Source: Flaccisagitta enflata (Eukaryota; Chaetognatha; Sagittoidea; Aphragmophora). Taken from it: DNA of 64,000 bases. The number at the start of each line of letters is the position of its first letter. Position 1 is the stretch's first letter. Location of the stretch: the NCBI GenBank assembly GCA_965153355.1, contig OZ231127.1, positions 1,054,001 through 1,118,000 on the forward strand. The letters run 5' to 3'. Positions 56,690-64,000 of the stretch are shown piece after piece. The position numbers were made by a program, and so were the translations under genes. The notes under the pieces were generated by a model, which ran no database searches, was not told the origin of the DNA, and saw only the letters and a program-made list of their open reading frames with translations.

Positions 56690-56945
56690 GGGTGTGTTTC
56701 CAGTGATGACATCAATTGAGGATATTGCCATGAATTGCATTTTCAATACGAACAGGTATTAATGAATTGTAATCAACCTATGAGGAAGTGAGTGGAGTGA
56801 GTCAGCATGGGAAGTTTGAGTGAGCATGCTGAGCGAGTGTAGTGAAGCAAAGCGCTGCTGAGTCAGTAAGCAGTGTGAGCCACAATGCAGCGAACAACTG
56901 AGTGGCCCACTTGTAACACGTCTATCTGTGAATAGAAACATCTCC
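56690..56945. mobile_element. Family E element, diverged
   Basis: GGGTGTGTTTCCAGTGATGA start and GAATAGAAACATCTCC end, with GAGTGAGCATGC and CGAGTGTAGTGAAGC units inside. Confidence 0.65.
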
Positions 56946-56989
56946 TTCATGCGTAAGACAACATCAGATCCCCTGCAACAAGCCCAACC

Positions 56990-57213
56990 GGGCAACAATG
57001 CGTCCGGATTGAGTCTCTGTGTGTATTGAACATGTTACATATAAGGAGAGACAGATGGACAGACTGACAGACGCAACTACAGAGTAGATAAGGAAGCTCT
57101 CAAAACATGTTTGTTGATCACGTAATTGGGTATAGGATCTCATTGTGGCTAAAAAAAAGTGGACGGACAGACCCTCTTCTAGGGATGCATTCCTGACAAA
57201 CATATCTAAAAAG
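56990..57213 (-). repeat. Family D dispersed repeat
   Basis: GGGCAACAATGCGTCCGGAT head, CTCTGTGTGTATTGAACATG, short GGACGGAC tract, and AGGGATGCATTCCTGAC tail. Confidence 0.75.
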
Positions 57214-57858
57214 GGAACGCTAAGCAGTAAATTAAGACAGAAACTAAGGTTAAGAGCTTTTTGAGCTTCCCTTCCATAATCAGATTTCTCATGGTATTTT
57301 TGCATAAACAATAAAGCATTAAGAGCTCCTCACACCAGAGTATTTGGGCAAGAGCAGTGCAGTCAAAGACCACAAAAATATAAAAAAGTGAAAAGGGGAC
57401 GGACCGATGGATGGGTGGATGGACAGACTGACAAAGCAGGGTGTAGAGCCACATAGCATGAGACTAAAAAGAGTTGCAAAACTATGTAAAGATATCTAGG
57501 CATAGGAATTCACGTCTTGGTATTAACCTGATGTTAATACTCCACATTAATAGCAAATCTAAGATAACTGACACTGTTCCGTTTGAAGCTTATGTATTTA
57601 CATTATTTACATTATTTACAGTACGTCAAGAGCCATAGGGCCCCGGGAAAGAGGTCTTCTACAGTTTCACTGTTTAAATGAAGGATGATATGCTTCGGTT
57701 TTTTGAAAGCCTAAAGTGTAAAAGGCTTGAAGTGAATATAAATTCTACTCCAAGTGATTGAAATAAAAAACTAAAAATCGATTTCCTTTTATTTCACTTG
57801 GGGCAACTGCTCTAATTGTAGAATGCACAACGGTTTTCTCTCTTCAGAGTCACAGGAT

Positions 57859-58065
57859 TTTTTAGTCGCGTGCACGCGACTCTACACCCCGCTTTGTCCG
57901 TCAGTCGGTCGGTCTGTTGGTTGGTTGGTTGGTCGGTCACACTATAGTTCTTTTTATGTTTTTTATTCTGTGACGTCACTGCTCTGGCCCAAATGGGATA
58001 GTGACCTCAAATATGGCCCCTGCATACCCGCACGCAACTGGGGCAGCCGTGTACCCGGCCTTGTT
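57859..58065 (+). repeat. Family B dispersed repeat with perfect 18-bp end palindrome
   Basis: AGTCGCGTGCACGCGACT is a perfect palindrome. It is followed by (GGTC)n, TGACGTCACTGCTCTGGCCC, CACGCAACTGGGGCAGCC and TACCCGGCCTTGTT. Confidence 0.88.
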
Positions 58066-58320
58066 TCTTTTTGGTCAACAGTTACAGCAAAAGTAGTAAA
58101 ACTATATCAACTAGTCCATCAACATGAAGAAAACAAGGCTGGACACACGGTTACCCAAGTTGCGTGCTGGTAGGCAGGGGCAGAGATAACAAAAAGTTAA
58201 CCATGCATTAAGGCAGGAGCAGTAATACTCAAACCGCCAAAAAAGTAAAAATAGTCACAAAAGCGTGACATGGTCAGCGGTACCCAATGCCCCTAAGAGT
58301 ATGTGGAAATGAGATGTGTG

Positions 58321-58842
58321 GGGTAGCGGCCCCGGAGGGGCTGTTGACCTATGATTTCACACAGGACAATTTTTTCCAGTCTCCATTTTCCATCTGTGAG
58401 TGGCCTGATTTTGGGTCTGAGAGGCCTAATTTTGGGTCTCAGAGGCCTGATTTCGAGGTCAGAGAGGTCTAATTTGAGGTCTGAAATGCCTGATTGAGGA
58501 TCTGAGAGGTCGTATTTGGGGTCTGAAAGGCCTGATTTGGGGTCTGGAAGGTCTAATTTAGGGTCTTACTGGTCTGATGTGGGGTGAGAGGCCTGAATTG
58601 GGGTGTGAGAGGCCTAATTTGTGGTTTGAAAAGCCTGACTTGGGGTCTCAGAGGACTAATTTTGAGTGAGGGAAGTCTAATTTGGGGTCTGAGAAGCTTA
58701 ATTTTGGGTCTGAGAGGCCTAGTTTAGGGTCAGAAGAGCTTCATGGGGGGAAAACGGATGGACAGATGGATAGAAAACAAAAACTGGATAAATTTGTCCT
58801 GTGTGGAATTATAGGTCATCGGCCTCTATGGGGCCACTGCCC
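58321..58842. mobile_element. Family A element (second subtype) with a 20-bp minisatellite
   Basis: GGGTAGCGGCCCCGGAGGGG start, GTTGACCTATGATTTCACAC; the far end is AGGTCATCGGCC..GGGGCCACTGCCC. The interior is about 15 degenerate GAGGCCTAATTTTGGGTCT units. The flank at 58271 has TGGTCAGCGGTACCC. Confidence 0.75.
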
Positions 58843-58977
58843 AAAAGTAGAGTTAAACCAACAGATGGCTCAACAGGCGGACCAACAAACAGACCGATAG
58901 ATGGACCGATGGCTGGACAGACAAGCGGGTTGTTGAGTCACGTTCACTGAACTTAAAACTATGTTCAACCTACAGAT

Positions 58978-59215
58978 TAATGGGAGCAATGACGACCTAG
59001 ACTGGAGGATAGATTTTAGGTATCTTAATTATATTTGTATTATAAAATATTTGAGATCTAGGCTAATTAAAGGTTGCTTTATTGAGTGAATGCATTTGCG
59101 TCTTTTAAACTTCAACTTGTGACTTGACCACATCAACACTTCATTTTTCAAGGGTTTAACCAATTTCATTATATTGGGAAAAAATCTTAAATAGTTTTTT
59201 AAAAAAATCAGTTCA
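58978..59215 (+). repeat. Inverted repeat G, left copy (GSNDDLDWRI frame)
   Basis: It starts GGGAGCAATGACGACCTAGA and matches the minus strand at 60450-60685. Both copies can be read as GSNDDLDWRI.FRY then YLRSRLIKGC.IE and a stop. Confidence 0.75.
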
Positions 59216-59228
59216 ATTGGATCATTCT

Positions 59229-59375
59229 TAGATGCATCCTTGCATCTCTATAAGAGGGTCTGTCCATCCCTCCGTATGTCCGTTACCCCTTTTTCCAAAA
59301 ATCCCACAAACCATCTCAAATCACTCACCAACCACCCCCAATCATTTTTAGATGCGTCCTCGTATCTCTGGAGTT
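59229..59375 (+). repeat. Family D end fragments, two tails in a row
   Basis: TTAGATGCATCCTTGCATCT and TTTAGATGCGTCCTCGTATC with a CTGTCCATCCCTCCG tract between them. Confidence 0.6.
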
Positions 59376-59529
59376 GCACCATTTTGGACATTGTGTGGAT
59401 CTTGCCCCCATCCCTCCCACCTCCAGAATTAATTTTTTTTCAAATCAATCCTTTTGCATTCCATTCCAAAAACTAATGAAAGTTATGCTACTGCTCTCAG
59501 TGTGTATTCTCCTATTAATTTCATGAAAA

Positions 59530-59667
59530 AACAAGGCCGGATACACGGCTACCTTAGTCGCGTGCGGGTGGGCAGGGGCGGCGAAAAAAAGCAAAGTGTG
59601 ACCGACAGACAGACAGACAGACAGACGGACAGAGCGGGTTGTAGAGTTGCATGCACGCGACTAAAAA
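59530..59667 (-). repeat. Family B dispersed repeat, compact copy
   Basis: AACAAGGCCGGATACACGGC head, GTCGCGTGCGGGTGGGCAGG, a (GACA)n/(GACG)n tract, and GAGTTGCATGCACGCGACTA tail; 138 bp end to end. Confidence 0.88.
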
Positions 59668-59780
59668 TCAATGTTTGCTGGTTGAATTTTGCCTTATAAT
59701 ACTTTAAACAAAGCGCAATGAGAAATTTCTAAGGTGAGCACTGCCTTATGCAAAACTGATCAAAGCACTGATCTCATAGC

Positions 59781-59885
59781 CAGGCGTTCATATTTTGATA
59801 AAGCGGGAAGCGCCGCTTCTCGGAAGGGGAAGAAATTTGTCCAAAAATCTTAAAAGAAAAAAGAAGGAAAAAAAAAGAAATACAA

Positions 59886-59941
<56 letters not shown>

Positions 59942-60213
59942 AAAAAATGAAAGAAAGAAAGAAAGACAGGAAGAAAGACAGGAAGGATAGAAGAATAAAA
60001 GAAAGAAGGAAAAAAAAAGAAAAGAAGAAAAAAAGAAGGAAAAAAAGAAAGAAAAAAAAGAAAAAAAAGTCCAATTAAGTTCAATAGCGCTGTTTAGTGA
60101 GTCATCTTAAATTATTTCACTATAAGAAGTTACCTGAGACAGGAAAACATGTGTCCGAAACTTATGAGGGGGAAATTTTGCCCCTCCCAAGGTTTACAAA
60201 ATATGAACGCCTG
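59781..60213. mobile_element. hAT-like MITE with perfect 8-bp target duplication
   Basis: The ends are CAGGCGTTCATATTTTG and its exact reverse complement. Both sides carry CTCATAGC (59773-59780 and 60214-60221). An 8-bp duplication with a CAG-start is the hAT signature. The interior is (GAAA)n and AAAG-rich sequence with no transposase, 433 bp. Confidence 0.9.
59889..59950. repeat. (GAAA)n microsatellite inside the hAT-like MITE
   Basis: About 15 copies, followed by degenerate A/G sequence to 60065. Confidence 0.95.
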
Positions 60214-60449
60214 CTCATAGCTTTACCAAGACGATCTGTTGATTTTGCTTACTGCCACAATTGAATATTAGCTTATCACAAATATCGAAGGTCAATCTGA
60301 AAGTTCACTCATAACCCCTCTTTCTGCTCAGACCTCACAAGAAGACGCATCGTTGCCCTATTGGGCTTGTTACAGGTTTAATGGCTATCTTTAATAAACA
60401 AAAGTTATGCAAATTAGTCTTTGGGCAAAATTTAAAATGGCCATAAAAC

Positions 60450-60685
60450 TTGCAGATTTAGCTGATTTTTTTCTTCAAAACCATATAGAATTTCTGACCC
60501 AATCTATTGAGGTAGATTAAAACTTTGGAAAATGAAGTCTTGATAAGGTCAAGTCGCAAAATGAAGTTTGAGAGATGCAAACATTTTTTACTCAATAGAG
60601 CAACCTTTAATTAGCCTAGATCTTAAATATTTTAGATTATGATACCTAAAATATATCCTCCAGTCTAGGTCGTCATTGCTCCCAT
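60450..60685 (-). repeat. Inverted repeat G, right copy
   Basis: Reverse-complement homologue of 58978-59215, including AATTAAAGGTTGCTCTATTG and GCGACTTGACCTTATCAAGA. Confidence 0.75.
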
Positions 60686-61114
60686 CGTACTGTGAAGTAT
60701 GAAGCTGCTCTCTTTTTGAGGGCCTCATTGCTCCAAACAAAATGTAAGAAGATGTAAAAACCATAATCAGAGGAGTTCTTTCAACAGATGATGGACAAAC
60801 AGGAACCAACCGAGCCGTATAAATGGTAACGGAATTTTGTGCAATTTATGTGCTCTTTGCGGTCATTTCTCTATTTTCAATCAGACAGCAATGTTGATAA
60901 ACAAAAAACATAATCGGCAAAGAGAGTTAAGTATCTGTGGGGAAAAACAAGGCCGGATTCACGGGCCAAGACATTGCGCATTGCATTATTAATTCTTAGA
61001 CCTATCCCAAGCTATATCAGACCTATACTACCTAGGAAAAAAGTCTTCGTTCACTTGATGAGGATGTTCATTTACTGAGTAAACATCAAATGGGTTTTCT
61101 CTTTTTTAGTAACT

Positions 61115-61738
61115 CATCTGACACTGTGCTTTCAATCAAAATCTGAGTGAAAAATCATATAACAGTGGGTTTCTCAGCATTGTTGTATAGGGTTGGGGTG
61201 TGATAACATGTAACTAGCCTAAACAAAATCATTCACCGAGCGCTTTTTAAGTAATCTTCAAAATGGAAAAAATTTAGACTCATTTTCAATGAAGATTCTC
61301 CTGAGTTGTATTGACCTAGTTGTTGACTCCATATTGTTAATCTAAGCAAAATTCCCTTTCATTTGATAGGTCGCACTCTATACTTTTGCAATTAAAATTT
61401 TCATTTTTTGAGTCACCGTTACAAAAAAGTAATGGTGGCTCAAAAAATGAAAACTTTATTTTGAAATTAAACCATATAGTGTGACCTATCAAATGAAAGG
61501 GAATTTTACATAGATTAACAATATGAAGTCAAAAAATAGGTCAATACAACTTAGTAGAATCTTCATTGAAAATGGATTTAATTTTTTCCATTTTGAAGAT
61601 TACTTAAAAAGCGCTCGGTGAATGATTTTATTTTGGCTAGTTACATGTTATCACACCCCAACCCTACACAACAATGCTGAGAAACCCACTGTTATATGAT
61701 TTTTCATTCAGATTTTGATTGAAAGCACAGTGCTGATG
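61115..61738. mobile_element. Foldback element, about 300-bp arms
   Basis: The left arm (CACTGTGCTTTCAATCAAAA .. GAGCGCTTTTTAAGTAATCT .. TTCATTTGATAGGTC) is nearly the exact reverse complement of the right arm. The loop is only a few bases around 61426. No target duplication was identified. Non-coding. Confidence 0.93.
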
Positions 61739-62129
61739 TCCAGCCTTGGCTATTACTGCTTCCATTTGGCTTAGTGACATGACACTGCAGATTTAAGCCC
61801 GATTTATTTTGGCAATTCAGTTGATTGGGAAAAAAATCGAAAAACGTTTTTCGATTTTTTGAGTTTCGCTTAGGAATTAATTTTTTCCATTTTCGCTTGA
61901 GATGTTTTGAGGAAGTTGGGTCACGACTAGGCTCGCCCGAGGCTGGGGTTGAAATTGGTACAGGGTGAAAGAGGGCACTTTTTTACACCTTCTGGAAAAA
62001 AGCAGGGCACTGTCGGACCAATACTTTAGGCGCTATGAATTTTTTAATCTTTTTTTATTTTTTCCCATTTTCCGCATTTTTCTCAAAGATCTTTATTTTT
62101 CATCGATCTCAATTTGGGCCCTAAATAAC

Positions 62130-62735
62130 AACAAAAATGAGGAGAGGGGTAGAGAAGGAGTAAGAGGAGGTGGAGGGGAGGGAGGGAGGAAGGAGAAAGG
62201 AGATCGAGGGAGGGAGAGGTAGGGGGAGAGAGGGAGAGAGAGAGAGAGGAAGGAGGAGGGAGAGAGAGGAGGAGGAGGAGGAGAGGAAGAGAGGAGAGGG
62301 AGGGGAGGAGAGAGAGAGGGGAGGGAGGGAAAGGGAGGGAGAGAGAGGGAGAGAGGGAGAGAGGGAGACAAGGAGGGGGAGCGAAAGAGAGGGAGAGAGG
62401 GGGAGGGAGAGAGAGGAGGGAGAGCGAGAGGGAGAGGGTGAGGGGGAGGGAAGGGAGGGAGAGAGAGAGGAAGGGAGAGGAAGGGAGGGAGAGGGGGAGG
62501 GAGAGAGGGAGGGGGAGAGGGAGGGGGAGCGAGAGGGGGAGGGTGAGGGGGAGTGAGAGGGGGAGGGAGAGTGAGAGGGGGAGGGAGAGCAAGAGGGGGA
62601 GGGAGAGTGAGAGCAAGAGGGGGAGGGGGAGGGGAAGGGAGGGAGCGAGGGAGGGAAAGAGGAAGGGAGGGAAAGAGGGAGGGGGAAGGAGGGAGGGAGC
62701 ACGGGAGGGAGACAGAGAGAGAGAGGGTGAGAGTC
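62130..62735. repeat. Purine-only tract, (GGGAGA)n-like, about 600 bp
   Basis: Nearly pure A/G on the plus strand with GGGAGAGAGG and GAGGGGGAGG units. Open frames in all directions are compositional. Confidence 0.95.
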
Positions 62736-62759
62736 ACACACACAAACACACATCAAACA

Positions 62760-63340
62760 GCCCTTACGATTTTTTTCCGGTTGGCGAGAGCCGCCTTTAC
62801 TGGTAACATTTCCAGAGGCTTAATTTTTGGCAAAATGTTTTCAACTGTAGTGAAATCAGGACTTAATAGGACGATCATATGTTAGTTAATATAAAAATCC
62901 ATGATACTTTACTAAATCCACCAAAACAATGTTATGACTTACATGTTGACATATGCGCTTTCCAAAACAGATTCACATCTGATTTTTCTGCATTTCAAAA
63001 AAGGGTAGTCATCTTCAAATCACTCTCATTTCTAAACGCATTGAGCCACATAGATGGGATTGGACCCAAATGGTAGAACTTTTGAAGCATCTCACCAATT
63101 TTTCCTCGATAATGATATTTATTTCTTTTTATAGGTGAACGAAAACTTATTTCCTCGGTAGTACTTCCAGTTATATCAGAATGAAATGACGAATACTATC
63201 TGGCTTGTAATTTCCCTGCTTGTTTCTGGAATTAAATTCATTCAAGTCATTCATTCATTTTCATTCATTAAACATGAATGATGACCAAGGTGAGTTTTCA
63301 AGTGATTGCAAACACTCTCTGCAATCTTTTTTTCTCAAGC
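62760..63340. other. Stretch without recognised genes
   Basis: AT-rich; a (TTCA)n trace lies at 63238-63270. Nothing else. Confidence 0.5.
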
Positions 63341-63344
63341 ATGA

Positions 63345-63690
63345 CGGACCAACCAACCAACTAGCCAATTGTCCGACAGAATGACTAACCGACCGACTGA
63401 CTGACAAAGCCTCTTATAGAGGTGCTATGGTGCACCTCATAAGGCACAACAGAATTTAAAGAATGCAGTTTGATACGAGCATAAAAGCAAAAAAACAAAC
63501 AGGAAGCACACAACATGGTCATGACAACATGGAAGACACATGGAAAGACTAATGGATGAAACGACCAATGGGCGGGCGGATGGATGGATGGATAGATGGA
63601 TAGATGGAAGGACGGATTGATGGACGGATGGATGAATGAACGAACGAATCGAAGGTCGAGCTTATAGAGTCGCGCGTAATCCATTAGTAA
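63345..63690. repeat. Diverged family C/D repeat
   Basis: GACGGACCAACCAACC and AAAGCCTCTTATAGAGGTGC at the left, GGATGGATGGATAGATGG and TATAGAGTCGCGCG at the right. Confidence 0.6.
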
Positions 63691-63790
63691 TTTCAAAGTG
63701 AGACGAAAAATAGGACTTAAAGAAAAGAATGCAAATTCATCATTTTTTTCCCAGAGCCACTCTGGTTTCTACTTTAGCCATCTAGGGGAA

Positions 63791-63792
<2 letters not shown>

Positions 63793-63886
<94 letters not shown>
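63793..63886. repeat. (GA)n microsatellite
   Basis: About 93 bases; another GA array begins at 63961 and runs off the window edge. Confidence 0.98.
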
Positions 63887-63888
<2 letters not shown>

Positions 63889-64000
63889 AGGGCATATTTA
63901 TCGCTGCTTTTCCTCTCAAAAGAAGTGATCCACTCTCTTTCTCTTTCTCTCTTCTTACAAAAGAGAGAGAGATATATAGATAGAGAGAGAGAGAGAGAGA

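Overview
This is nuclear DNA from an animal, most likely an arthropod. It holds one convincing gene: a nicotinic acetylcholine receptor (nAChR) alpha-type subunit on the minus strand, in four recognisable coding blocks between 29706 and 12949. The mature N terminus (beginning [12 protein letters not shown]), the Cys-loop, the YTCC vicinal cysteine pair and the TM1-TM3 sequence look like the arthropod alpha1-4/alpha8 group. The abundance of long (GA)n, (CA)n, (GAAA)n and (TCA)n arrays would suit a microsatellite-rich crustacean genome, but that placement is a guess from texture only.

The gene has ordinary splice junctions downstream: exon 2 at 22389-22601, exon 3 at 20539-20626, exon 4 with all four membrane helices at 12949-14009. 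Its first block is extraordinary. An ATG at 29706 opens a frame that runs 5703 bases without a stop directly into the mature receptor sequence, in phase. It adds about 1824 residues ahead of the usual mature N terminus. This extension is made of Ser, Gly, Asn, Gln, Glu and Asp runs, 8- and 20-residue repeats, Arg/His-rich segments, one ordinary-looking segment and several hydrophobic stretches. Inside this block I noticed only repeats whose unit is a multiple of three; di- and tetranucleotide arrays resume outside it. That argues for translation. Whether the extension is joined to the receptor in one mRNA, or spliced off at a cryptic acceptor near 24390, cannot be settled from DNA alone.

The rest is intergenic or intronic. 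By region: 1-10 kb holds hairpin-ended repeats carrying minisatellites and a 2.1-kb array of 40-bp units; 10-13 kb an 18-bp repeat, a mariner-type MITE and the gene's 3' side; 14-24 kb the introns, packed with microsatellites; 24-29.7 kb the giant first block; 30-38 kb further self-amplified minisatellite elements and (TCA)n/(GA)n/(CA)n arrays; 38.5-39.5 kb a Thr/Ala- or Gly/Ser-reading triplet-rich region; 40-64 kb more dispersed repeats, a pogo/Tigger-like MITE with TA duplication, a hAT-like MITE with a perfect 8-bp target duplication, and a 0.6-kb foldback.

Several dispersed families recur on both strands. Families called A to D here share a plan: a terminal hairpin, then a GGAC/GGTC tetranucleotide tract, often an internal minisatellite. 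Family E has GTTTCTAGT-type inverted ends. No transposase, reverse transcriptase, rRNA, tRNA or CRISPR array was recognised.
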